From the NCBI RefSeq assembly GCF_004005965.1, contig NZ_SACY01000002.1:310001-374000 (forward strand): a stretch of 64,000 nt of DNA, written 5' to 3'. The stretch is from Sandaracinomonas limnophila (GTDB lineage: Bacteria > Bacteroidota > Bacteroidia > Cytophagales > Spirosomataceae). The translations under genes were made by a program, and so were the position numbers. Below the pieces are notes generated by a model. That model was not told the DNA's origin. It saw only the letters and a list, made by a program, of their open reading frames with translations, and searched no databases. This document shows positions 1 through 7,146 of the stretch, piece by piece. Position 1 is the stretch's first letter, and the number at the start of each line of letters is the position of its first letter.

Positions 1-216
1 AATTTGGAAGATTTGGAAAAGCAAATCTGGAAAAATGCAATTGATGAATTAAATTTGGAGGATTTCAAAGATGGGAAAATTGTGGTGAAAGGCTGTTCAA
101 AAGAGGCCGTACCTTTAGCTGCCTATGTATATTTAAGTTCAAAATTACAGCCAATTGCCAAAAGTTTATTTTTCGGTGAACCCTGCAGTACCGTTCCATT
201 ATTTAAGAAAAAGTAA
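1..216 (+). CDS. DUF2480 family protein, C-terminal part
   Basis: The reading frame is open from the first base of the window, so the 5' end lies outside; about 71 residues remain. The C-terminal pattern (KGCSKEAVPLAAYVYLSSKL, then GEPCSTVPLFKKK at the end) matches what I know of DUF2480, a Bacteroidota protein of roughly 165 residues with no assigned biochemical role. The in-frame TTG at base 4 is not a credible start because conserved sequence should continue upstream. It ends 6 bases before the fructosamine kinase gene on the same strand, so the two are probably cotranscribed. Confidence 0.72.
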   Translation, partial: NLEDLEKQIWKNAIDELNLEDFKDGKIVVKGCSKEAVPLAAYVYLSSKLQPIAKSLFFGEPCSTVPLFKKK

Positions 217-222
217 TTCACT

Positions 223-1107
223 ATGTCGAATCAAAACCAAGAACAATATCAGTTTATTGAAGAAATTCTTTCTGCACATGTAAGCAATGCGGGGAAAATC
301 CAAGAATTTGAATTTTTCTATGGTGGAAACTTTAATTTAGCCGGTAGAATCAAAATTGATTTAGGCGAATATTTTATCAAATGGAATCAGGGCGAGCATA
401 AAGGTTTATTGGAGTCAGAGGCAAAAAATCTAAAATTGTTGGCCTCCACGTCCACTGTTTCTGTCCCATCAGTTTTGGCTTTTGGCATTCAGCAAGAAAA
501 GGAATTCCTCATAATGGAATGTGTACATTCTATAGAAAAGTCAAACAATTTCAATAGTGATTTGGGTGAAAAAATTGCCAAATTACATCAAAATACACAT
601 GCAAATGGATTTGGACTTGCCTATGATAATTTCATAGGACTAAGCCATCAACCCAATGAGTGGAATACCAACGGCGTAGATTTCTTTATTCAAAATAGAT
701 TGTTGTTCCAAATTGAAAAAGCTCTTTACGACAGAAAAATTGACAAGAAATTAGCTGAAAAATTTGAAAACTTTTTCAAAGAATTGCCGTCTATTTTCCC
801 GCAAGAAAAATCCTCATTAATTCATGGTGATTTATGGACCGGCAATGTGATGGTCAACGAAAGTGGTCTTGCTACTTTAGTGGATCCTACCTGTTATTAT
901 GGATTTAGAGAAGCAGATATCGCTTTCTCAACTATGTTTGGTGGATTTGAAGAAGAGTTTTACAAAACGTATAATGAGCATTTTCCTTTAGAAAAAGGAT
1001 TTCATACAAGAATACCGTATTACAATTTATATCCACTTTTGGTACATGTCAATTTATTTGGAGAAGGTTACATACCAACAATTGAAACAATTTTAAAACC
1101 TTTTTAA
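223..1107 (+). CDS. Fructosamine kinase family protein
   Basis: Predicted cytoplasmic kinase of the fructosamine/ketosamine-3-kinase family, which phosphorylates Amadori adducts on glycated proteins or amines so that they fall apart. Seen in the 294-residue product: an N-terminal lobe with FIKWNQ as the probable nucleotide-binding lysine strand, the catalytic-loop signature HGDLWTGNVM near residues 200-210, and the metal-binding segment LVDPTCYYGFREAD just after it. Length fits the family (about 290). The start is the ATG 6 bases after the preceding stop. Its stop overlaps the convergent ispH stop by 4 bases (TTAA at 1104-1107). The in vivo substrate cannot be told from sequence. Confidence 0.88.
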   Translation: MSNQNQEQYQFIEEILSAHVSNAGKIQEFEFFYGGNFNLAGRIKIDLGEYFIKWNQGEHKGLLESEAKNLKLLASTSTVSVPSVLAFGIQQEKEFLIMECVHSIEKSNNFNSDLGEKIAKLHQNTHANGFGLAYDNFIGLSHQPNEWNTNGVDFFIQNRLLFQIEKALYDRKIDKKLAEKFENFFKELPSIFPQEKSSLIHGDLWTGNVMVNESGLATLVDPTCYYGFREADIAFSTMFGGFEEEFYKTYNEHFPLEKGFHTRIPYYNLYPLLVHVNLFGEGYIPTIETILKPF

Positions 1108-2339
1108 TTTAGGTTCAACCAATTTTCTACCACTTCATCTGGATTTTGTGCCGTTGGGAAAAATGAAATTAATTTTCTCAAAATACCTTCTACAATGGGA
1201 TCAGGGCAGGATGCCCCACACGTCAACATGATTATTACTTTATCTTTTTCAGGTATAAAGTTAGAGGTTTCCTTCTCCTTTTTAGATTCATAAAGAAAGT
1301 GCTTAACTTTTTTATTCGAAATCAATTTATCCTCTGAATTAATAAAATAAGTAGGCAATTTCTCCTCACACAAGGCAACAATATGTGAAGTATTAGATGA
1401 ATTATATCCACCAGCCACTATAGCAAAATCTGCCTCCTGAGTCAATAATCCATAAGTTGCACTTTGATTATCGTTGGTTGCATAACATAAAGTATCACGT
1501 GTATCAGCAAACCTTTCAACTACCTCATTAGGCTGTAATTGATAAAAATCAACCATTGTTTTTCGTAGCAAGTCAACAATTTCTTGCGTATCAGAAGCCA
1601 ACATGGTTGTTTGATTTACCACACCAATTTTTTGCAAATCCGTTTCTGGATTAAAACCTTTTGAATATTGCCCATGAAAATCACTAAAAAAATCAGCTCT
1701 ATTTTTTTCCTTTCGCAAATAAGGGATTAACTTTTCAGCTTGGGCATAATTTTTTAAAATTAAAGTAGGTGCCGACTCCTTTGAATGCGAAAAAGTAGCT
1801 TTGGTTTCCTCATGTGTAGGCTTCCCATGCACAATGACCGTATATTGTTTTTGTCCAATTGCTGATGCCCTATTCCAAACCTTTTCTACAAATGGGCAAG
1901 TGGTATCATAGGCATAGGAATCTATCCCAATGGATTTTAATTTTTCTTGAATTTCCAATGTTGTACCAAAAGCAGGGACAATTACAATGTCATCAGATTT
2001 AAGTTCATTCCATGGAATGAGTTGATTCCCCTTCGTATCTTGAATAAATCGGAGTCCCCTATCTAATAAATCTTCATTTACAGAAGGATTATGAATCATT
2101 TCTGACAGCAAAAAAATTCTTTTGTCCGGGTGATTTTCAATTACCTGATAGGCTATTTCAATGGCATTTTCAACTCCATAGCAAAACCCAAAATGTCTAG
2201 ATAGATAAATTTGGACTGGTCCAAAATCTAAAAAACTTGGTGAAAAATCTTTTTTAAGTTTATCTTTCACACGCCTCTTTTCCTTTATTTTCCCAATTAA
2301 TTCACTTTTAAAAAGATTTGGAATAGAGAATGATTTCAT
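1104..2339 (-). CDS. ispH: 4-hydroxy-3-methylbut-2-enyl diphosphate reductase
   Basis: Last enzyme of the non-mevalonate isoprenoid pathway; it reduces HMBPP to IPP and DMAPP with a 4Fe-4S cluster. The three cluster cysteines are visible in their usual contexts: C53 (HFGFCYGV), C148 (DTTCPFVEK) and C285 (DTLCYATND). HGKPTHEET near residue 171 and GYNSSNTSHI near 311 are substrate-binding motifs. At 411 residues it is about 100 longer than the E. coli enzyme, with a basic N-terminal extension of about 40 residues and a C-terminal part carrying C374 and C378 (TCGASCPD). This is the long type I associate with Bacteroidota. A TATTTTTG promoter element lies 16 bases upstream. dxs, the first enzyme of the pathway, is at 24452. 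Confidence 0.95.
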   Translation of the reverse strand: MKSFSIPNLFKSELIGKIKEKRRVKDKLKKDFSPSFLDFGPVQIYLSRHFGFCYGVENAIEIAYQVIENHPDKRIFLLSEMIHNPSVNEDLLDRGLRFIQDTKGNQLIPWNELKSDDIVIVPAFGTTLEIQEKLKSIGIDSYAYDTTCPFVEKVWNRASAIGQKQYTVIVHGKPTHEETKATFSHSKESAPTLILKNYAQAEKLIPYLRKEKNRADFFSDFHGQYSKGFNPETDLQKIGVVNQTTMLASDTQEIVDLLRKTMVDFYQLQPNEVVERFADTRDTLCYATNDNQSATYGLLTQEADFAIVAGGYNSSNTSHIVALCEEKLPTYFINSEDKLISNKKVKHFLYESKKEKETSNFIPEKDKVIIMLTCGASCPDPIVEGILRKLISFFPTAQNPDEVVENWLNLN

Positions 2340-2354
2340 TTTTTAAATTTTAGA

Positions 2355-2362
2355 CAAAAATA
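2355..2362 (-). promoter_or_regulatory. Promoter -7 element of ispH
   Basis: CAAAAATA on the plus strand reads TATTTTTG on the minus strand, an exact match to the Bacteroidota -7 consensus TAnnTTTG, 16 bases before the ispH ATG. No clear TTTG -33 box at the expected spacing. Confidence 0.6.
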
Positions 2363-2435
2363 ATGTTCTAAAAAAAATTATATATATAAACATACAAAAA
2401 AACTAAAAAAAATTTCAGTTATTCAATCTATTAGC

Positions 2436-2443
2436 TAATTTTG
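2436..2443 (+). promoter_or_regulatory. Promoter -7 element of the 2485 gene
   Basis: TAATTTTG matches TAnnTTTG exactly, about 42 bases before the ATG at 2485. It is divergent from the ispH promoter across an AT-rich spacer with runs of A. Confidence 0.6.
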
Positions 2444-2484
2444 TAGTCTAGAATAGCCACTAAAATTTAAATAAGCCGTAAAAG

Positions 2485-3093
2485 ATGGGCAAGTATTCAT
2501 TTTTTTCGAAATCATCAGTAACAATTAAATCTATGACTTTAAGTAGATTGGTGAATTATTTCTTAAAAAATCCTGTGAATATTTTATACACAGGCCTATT
2601 GGTTGTTGTTTTATTGCTTACATATGAAAATTCGTTTAGCAAGAAAAAACAATTAACCTCCCATTTTTCTGGTAAAATTGAATTTGGACAAACAAACGCC
2701 CATCAATTAATTACATCACAGGCTTCAGCAGAGTTTTCCATGGAAGGTGGACAGCGAGTTTTAACGCTAAAAATTACAGAGCCTAAAAATTTCGAATCGG
2801 TATTTATTAAATTATTTGATGTTAATGGAACGGGGACCTATTTTATTCCGGGTGATGGAAAAAATAGTAATATCGGAAATCTAATTAAAAATTTAAATAA
2901 TTATAATGATAAAAATAATTTCTACGTTGCCTCACTCCCCAATGCAGATGGAGTTTTTAATGGCGTAGGAAGAATTAATATCACCAATATTTCCGATGAA
3001 TTCGTGGAAGGTGATTTAATATTAGTAACAAATAATCCTCAGGGAGTGCAGGCTGTTTTAGAGTCGGCTAAATTCAGCATTTCCATCAATTAA
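2485..3093 (+). CDS. Hypothetical membrane-anchored protein
   Basis: I do not recognise the family. The 202-residue product has a basic N-terminus, one hydrophobic segment at about residues 33-47 (NILYTGLLVVVLLLTYEN), then a polar, Asn/Gly-rich region with alternating hydrophobic residues that suggests a beta-sandwich. The membrane segment is probably an uncleaved anchor with the C-terminal domain in the periplasm. An in-frame ATG at codon 17 is an alternative start. It is first in a run of closely packed plus-strand genes (next start 1 base after its stop) and has its own TAATTTTG promoter. The C-terminal domain loosely recalls small Bacteroidota lipoprotein domains, but I would not assign one. 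Confidence 0.7.
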   Translation: MGKYSFFSKSSVTIKSMTLSRLVNYFLKNPVNILYTGLLVVVLLLTYENSFSKKKQLTSHFSGKIEFGQTNAHQLITSQASAEFSMEGGQRVLTLKITEPKNFESVFIKLFDVNGTGTYFIPGDGKNSNIGNLIKNLNNYNDKNNFYVASLPNADGVFNGVGRINITNISDEFVEGDLILVTNNPQGVQAVLESAKFSISIN

Positions 3094-3094
3094 T

Positions 3095-3448
3095 ATGAAT
3101 TTCGAAACAGAAAGTGTACAAGCTTCTTGGGAACATATTCTGAATTTTTTAGAAAAATCTTTTGGAAAAAGACCTTCGGATGTAGATTCCGTTCTATTCT
3201 TAATTGGTATTCAAGAGTTAGGGCAGGGACCGAAGGAATTTAGCAAAGAGGAAAAACAGGATCTAATGCACATTGCAACCTGCAAGGTTCTTAGTTATTC
3301 AGGATTTTATCAATTGATCGGAAGCGATTCAGAGGGTTGGCCGCATTGGGATTTAATAAAACCTGTTCCCTCTTTACCTTTAAAAGAACAGGAAATTCTC
3401 ATCAAATCACATATTATTCATTACTTTACAACCGAAATATTCTCGTGA
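3095..3448 (+). CDS. Conserved hypothetical protein, small and cytoplasmic
   Basis: The 117-residue, acidic, helix-rich protein has no signal peptide or membrane segment. It begins MNFETESVQASWEHILNFLE and has a central GIQELGQGPKEFSKEEKQDL stretch. I think homologues occur in Bacteroidota without an assigned function, but recognise no catalytic motif. The ATG lies 1 base after the preceding stop, and its TGA overlaps the GTG start of exonuclease III (GTGA at 3445-3448), so it is very likely translationally coupled to both neighbours. Confidence 0.7.
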   Translation: MNFETESVQASWEHILNFLEKSFGKRPSDVDSVLFLIGIQELGQGPKEFSKEEKQDLMHIATCKVLSYSGFYQLIGSDSEGWPHWDLIKPVPSLPLKEQEILIKSHIIHYFTTEIFS

Positions 3449-4209
3449 AAATTATCAGTTATAATGTAAACGGAATCCGAGCAGCCATGCAAAAAGGCTT
3501 GGTTGATTGGGTAAAATTCAACAACCCTGATGTCATTTGTTTTCAAGAATTAAAGGCTGAAATTGAGCAAGTTGACCTGACGCCTTTCGAGGAACTTGGC
3601 TACTTCATTTATTGGCATTCTGCACAAAAAAAAGGGTATTCTGGAGTTGCTATTTTTACCAAAATTAAACCAAATCATGTAGAAATTGGCTGTGGAATAG
3701 AAATATACGACTATGAAGGTAGGGTCATCCGTGCTGATTTCGACAATTTCTCGGTAATGAGCGTTTATATGCCATCTGGCACTACGGGGGATGCCCGACA
3801 AGATTTTAAAATGAATTGGCTAGGCGATTTTACAAATTACATAAATAATTTAAAGGAAAAGCTTCCCAATTTGGTGATTTCAGGAGATTTCAACATTTGC
3901 CACCAAGCAATAGATATTCACAATCCCAAATCGAATGCAAACAGCTCAGGATTTTTGCCAGAGGAAAGAGCTTGGGTGAGTGAATTTTTGGAAACTGGAT
4001 TTATTGATACCTTTAGACACCTAAACAACCAAGCACATCATTACAGTTGGTGGAGTTACCGTGCGGGTGCAAGAAGTAAAAATTTAGGTTGGCGTATTGA
4101 TTACCACATGGTCAGCAAAGGTCTACAAAATAACATCTCAAACGTTGCTATCCACCCTGAGGCAGTACATTCCGACCATTGCCCCATCGCACTTGAATTA
4201 AATTTTTAG
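3445..4209 (+). CDS. xth: Exodeoxyribonuclease III
   Basis: Mg-dependent apurinic/apyrimidinic endonuclease and 3' exonuclease of the base-excision repair pathway. Seen: N-terminal SYNVNGIRAAM, metal-binding glutamate in CFQELKAE (E35), the GDFNICH motif, a GWRIDYHMVS motif, and the catalytic C-terminus HSDHCPIAL. I place the start at GTG 3445 because the family begins exactly at (M)KIISYNVNG. A longer in-frame ATG at 3337 would add a segment with no family similarity that lies inside the preceding gene. With this start the protein is 254 residues, the usual length. GTGA overlap with the upstream gene implies coupling. Confidence 0.93.
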   Translation: MKIISYNVNGIRAAMQKGLVDWVKFNNPDVICFQELKAEIEQVDLTPFEELGYFIYWHSAQKKGYSGVAIFTKIKPNHVEIGCGIEIYDYEGRVIRADFDNFSVMSVYMPSGTTGDARQDFKMNWLGDFTNYINNLKEKLPNLVISGDFNICHQAIDIHNPKSNANSSGFLPEERAWVSEFLETGFIDTFRHLNNQAHHYSWWSYRAGARSKNLGWRIDYHMVSKGLQNNISNVAIHPEAVHSDHCPIALELNF

Positions 4210-4211
4210 TT

Positions 4212-4514
4212 ATGATTTACGAAAAACACGTATTTATTTGTACAAACGACAAAGATGCACCCAAAAAATGCTGCGGTTCTGGCCATGGAATGGAATTAAT
4301 TAATGCCATGAAAGCTGAATGGGAGAAAGCAGGCAATCCTAAAAAAATCCGAATACAAAAATCGGGTTGTTTGGATGTTTGTGGAAAAGGCCCTGCAATG
4401 GTTGTTTATCCAGAAGGTGTATTTTACGGGAACGTTCAAATCAGCGATGTCCAAGAAATAGTTGAGAAACACCTTACAAATGATGAAATTGTAAGTAGGT
4501 TACAAATTGGCTAA
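4212..4514 (+). CDS. 2Fe-2S ferredoxin, thioredoxin-like fold
   Basis: This small (100-residue) protein has the pattern of thioredoxin-fold 2Fe-2S ferredoxins: HVFICTND near residue 10, CCGSGHG near residue 20, then KSGCLDVCGKGPAMVVYPEG around 50-70. Four cysteines from these groups are expected to hold the cluster. C-terminally it resembles NuoE-type domains. It begins 2 bases after xth and is followed after 8 bases by a PD-(D/E)XK protein. The redox partner is unknown. Confidence 0.82.
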   Translation: MIYEKHVFICTNDKDAPKKCCGSGHGMELINAMKAEWEKAGNPKKIRIQKSGCLDVCGKGPAMVVYPEGVFYGNVQISDVQEIVEKHLTNDEIVSRLQIG

Positions 4515-4522
4515 ATTGCGGT

Positions 4523-5146
4523 ATGATTTACAGAATTTATCCAACCCTTTTGAATTCCTATTCTATGTATTTGAATCAAACAAAAGATTCAAATGGGAAA
4601 ATTATGGTGGACGAAATTGAAATGATTGAGCGCATCAATCGTGTCAAAAAGCCTACCACAGGTGCCCAACAAAAAGGTTTGGATTTCGAAAAAGCAGTAT
4701 TTTTAGGACAAGGAGAGGAATTTTTCGAAGAATCTGTCATTGAAAAAGCAAGAAACCTAATCCCTCAAAGATATAAAACTCAGTTTTATTTAGAGTCGCG
4801 GCACAAAAACTGTTTGATTTATGGGTATGTGGATGGCGTTGGAGAAAATATTGCCTTCGATTTAAAGACAACCTCATTTTACTCTCCAAACCGTTTCGCA
4901 TCTAATCACCAAAACTTATATTTGTTAGGTTTGCAAAAATATGGAATTGAGCAATTAGATTACATCATAACTGATTTCAAAGAAGTTTATGTAGAAAGTT
5001 ATCAATTGAATACATTTGACTTTAATCCTTTATACAATCAAATCGAATCTTTCACACATTTCTTAGAGGAAAACAAAAAATTCATTCGAGATAAAAAAAT
5101 CTTTGACCGCAAATCAAACGACCAACAATTATCAATTTTTGATTAA
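4523..5146 (+). CDS. PD-(D/E)XK nuclease-fold protein
   Basis: The 207-residue protein shows a plausible PD-(D/E)XK core: an N-terminal helix with a glutamate, GYVDGVGENIAFDLKTT (D then D-x-K about 12 residues on, near residues 108-122), and a following helix HQNLYLLGLQKYGIEQLDY with the QxxxY-type motif typical of RecB-like and phage nucleases. N-terminal LLNSYSMYLNQ is also seen in that group. Its substrate is unknown; it sits with xth and a ferredoxin, so a DNA metabolism role is reasonable but inferred. Its stop overlaps the stop of the convergent yjjG-like gene by 4 bases. Confidence 0.68.
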   Translation: MIYRIYPTLLNSYSMYLNQTKDSNGKIMVDEIEMIERINRVKKPTTGAQQKGLDFEKAVFLGQGEEFFEESVIEKARNLIPQRYKTQFYLESRHKNCLIYGYVDGVGENIAFDLKTTSFYSPNRFASNHQNLYLLGLQKYGIEQLDYIITDFKEVYVESYQLNTFDFNPLYNQIESFTHFLEENKKFIRDKKIFDRKSNDQQLSIFD

Positions 5147-5835
5147 ATAACTATCCAGTTTTCTAATTCCTTTAGTTTCCTAATCTGTCTTTTGGCTTGG
5201 CTTTCAACCCCTAATTCATTCAAATGAATGGCGGGAATACCTACTTGTTCGGCTCCCCAAACATCAATTTTCTCGTGATCACCAATCATCAGCACCTCTT
5301 CGGCTTTTGAATTGGCTAAATTTAGCGCATATTGGAAAAAAGCTGGATCAGGTTTTTTTGCCTGAGCTTCTTGAGAAGTGATAATTCCTGCAAAATGATG
5401 TTTAATTCCTGAACCAGAAATTTTAATATCCTGGACATCTGAAAATCCATTTGTTAAAACAAATAAGGGATATTTTGAATTTAATCGTTCAATTATTTCA
5501 ATTGCCCCTTCAATCATTTGAGATTTTCGAGGAGTAATTTCCAAAAATAGGTCTCCAAATTTCAGATAATCTCCTTCTAAATTCATTTGCTCAAAAATTC
5601 TTTGAAAACGAGTAGCTCGTAATTCCTCCTGACTAATTCTTCCGAATTGGTACTCCTCCCACAAAAAATTATTAATAAGTTGATAAGATGTGAAAAAAGA
5701 ATCAAAACCTCCTGGATGTTGCGCATCTAAATCAAATTGATGAAATAATTCAGATAAGGATTGACTTGCGTTGGCATCGTGGTCCCATAAGGTATGGTCC
5801 CAATCAAAAAAAATAGCTTTCGGTTGAAAAATCAT
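5143..5835 (-). CDS. HAD-family noncanonical pyrimidine nucleotidase, YjjG-like
   Basis: Predicted soluble phosphatase that dephosphorylates nucleoside monophosphates, possibly clearing damaged or noncanonical ones. The four HAD motifs are present: FFDWDHTLWDHD at residues 9-20 (D11 nucleophile, D13 acid), VLTNGFSD (motif II), KKPDPAFF (motif III lysine) and MIGDHEKIDVWGAE (motif IV). The DHTLWDH variant of motif I is typical of the YjjG group. It is 230 residues. The -7 promoter element TATTTTTG (5840-5847) lies only 5 bases before the ATG, so the transcript may be leaderless or nearly so. No in-frame ATG follows before motif I. Confidence 0.87.
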   Translation of the reverse strand: MIFQPKAIFFDWDHTLWDHDANASQSLSELFHQFDLDAQHPGGFDSFFTSYQLINNFLWEEYQFGRISQEELRATRFQRIFEQMNLEGDYLKFGDLFLEITPRKSQMIEGAIEIIERLNSKYPLFVLTNGFSDVQDIKISGSGIKHHFAGIITSQEAQAKKPDPAFFQYALNLANSKAEEVLMIGDHEKIDVWGAEQVGIPAIHLNELGVESQAKRQIRKLKELENWIVI

Positions 5836-5839
5836 AAAA

Positions 5840-5847
5840 CAAAAATA
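5840..5847 (-). promoter_or_regulatory. Promoter -7 element of the yjjG-like gene
   Basis: CAAAAATA (TATTTTTG on the minus strand) matches TAnnTTTG. It lies only 5 bases from the start codon, which predicts a very short or absent 5' leader. It is back to back with the promoter of the exonuclease gene. Confidence 0.5.
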
Positions 5848-5856
5848 ATAAAGATG

Positions 5857-5864
5857 TACCTTTG
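5857..5864 (+). promoter_or_regulatory. Promoter -7 element of the exonuclease gene
   Basis: TACCTTTG matches TAnnTTTG. It overlaps a TTG at 5862 that would otherwise extend the coding region, and so supports the ATG at 5883 as the real start. Confidence 0.6.
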
Positions 5865-5882
5865 TTGGATAATAAAATTTCT

Positions 5883-6692
5883 ATGGAACATCAATTACAA
5901 TTAAAAAAACCATTGGCATTTTTTGACTTGGAAACCACTGGTGTACAGGTTCAAAAAGACAGAATCGTTGAAATAGCAATTGCCAAGGCACATATTGATG
6001 GAAGCATTGAAATAAAAACAAGGAGAATTAACCCAGGAATACCCATTCCACTTGAAGCTTCCTTAGTCCATGGAATTTATGATGAGGATGTAAAAGATGA
6101 GCCCAGTTTCAAACAAGTGGCCAAATCTTTAGCTCAATTTTTGGAAGGTTGCGATTTAGCCGGATTCAATTCCAACAGATTTGATGTACCGATGTTGGTG
6201 GAAGAATTTCTTCGAAACGGTGTTGATTTTGAGGTAAAAAACAGAAAATTGATTGATGCCCAACGTATTTATCATTTGATGGAACCGAGAAATTTGTCTG
6301 CAGCCTATAAATTTTACTGCAAAAAAGAATTAAAAAATGCACACTCGGCAGAAGCAGATGTATTAGCTACTTTAGAGGTTTTAAATGCACAAGTTAAGTA
6401 TTACGAAAATACACCGTTGAAGGATGAAAACGATAAAGAATATTTTCCAATTCAAAATGACATGTCGGTTTTAAATCAGCTCTCCACCAATAATTTGATT
6501 GATTTTGCAGGAAGAATGGTTTATAATAAAGAACAAGTAGCGGTGTTTAATTTTGGAAAACACATGGGAAAACCGGTTGCAGAAGTGTTAGCTAAAGAAC
6601 CTTCTTACTATGATTGGATTTTAAACGGTGAGTTTCCTGAAGATACTAAGAGAAAACTTACAGAGATTAAATTGAGTGGATTTAAACGATAA
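5883..6692 (+). CDS. DnaQ-family 3'-5' exonuclease
   Basis: DEDDh-type exonuclease related to the DNA polymerase III epsilon subunit. Seen in 269 residues: Exo I FFDLETTGVQVQKDRIVEIA near the N-terminus, Exo II AGFNSNRFDVPMLVEEF, and Exo III AHSAEADVLATLEVL with the catalytic histidine. A C-terminal region of about 80 residues (FGKHMGKPVAEVLAKEPSYY, DWILNGEFP) is the extra domain seen in Bacteroidota homologues. The ATG at 5883 is chosen over an upstream TTG because the TACCTTTG promoter element covers the TTG. It may act in proofreading or RNA/DNA trimming; the exact role is unknown. Confidence 0.88.
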   Translation: MEHQLQLKKPLAFFDLETTGVQVQKDRIVEIAIAKAHIDGSIEIKTRRINPGIPIPLEASLVHGIYDEDVKDEPSFKQVAKSLAQFLEGCDLAGFNSNRFDVPMLVEEFLRNGVDFEVKNRKLIDAQRIYHLMEPRNLSAAYKFYCKKELKNAHSAEADVLATLEVLNAQVKYYENTPLKDENDKEYFPIQNDMSVLNQLSTNNLIDFAGRMVYNKEQVAVFNFGKHMGKPVAEVLAKEPSYYDWILNGEFPEDTKRKLTEIKLSGFKR

Positions 6693-6726
6693 TCATATTT
6701 TTATTCGATTTTATCGTTTTATTTAG

Positions 6727-6734
6727 TATTTTTG
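6727..6734 (+). promoter_or_regulatory. Promoter -7 element of nuoKLMN
   Basis: TATTTTTG, an exact TAnnTTTG match, 31 bases before the nuoK ATG. It shows that this distal complex I block can be transcribed on its own. Confidence 0.6.
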
Positions 6735-6765
6735 CCACGCAAAAAAGCTTTCAAAGGTTTCTAAA

Positions 6766-7119
6766 ATGGAAACCAAAACCGACAGATTTATGCAGTCAAT
6801 ACCTGAAATTATAAGAACAATACCTTTAACGCATTACATACTTTTAAGCTCTGCACTTTTTGCAATTGGCGTTTTAGGAGTATTAACCCGCAGAAATGCC
6901 CTTATCGTTTTTATGGCGATTGAATTGATGCTTAATGCAGTCAATTTACTTTTAGCAGCATTTTCATCTTATTTTTCAGACCCAGCGGGTCAAATATTTG
7001 TATTTTTTATTATGGCCGTTGCAGCAGCAGAAGTAGCCGTTGGATTAGCTATTATTGTAATGATTTATCGAAATATTCAAACTATCGATATTGGATTACT
7101 GAATAAATTGAGAAATTAA
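6766..7119 (+). CDS. nuoK: NADH-quinone oxidoreductase subunit K
   Basis: Small proton-channel subunit of respiratory complex I in the inner membrane. Three hydrophobic helices are visible at about residues 22-40, 46-68 and 76-100, with the conserved membrane glutamates in [13 protein letters not shown] and [11 protein letters not shown]. The product has 117 residues, with an N-terminal extension of about 20 over the usual 100 ([20 protein letters not shown]). An internal ATG at codon 9 could be an alternative start. It heads a nuoKLMN block preceded by an unrelated exonuclease gene, so nuoA-J are not directly upstream. Confidence 0.94.
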   Translation: METKTDRFMQSIPEIIRTIPLTHYILLSSALFAIGVLGVLTRRNALIVFMAIELMLNAVNLLLAAFSSYFSDPAGQIFVFFIMAVAAAEVAVGLAIIVMIYRNIQTIDIGLLNKLRN

Positions 7120-7146
7120 AATCGCATTTGCCTAATTTATTGATAT

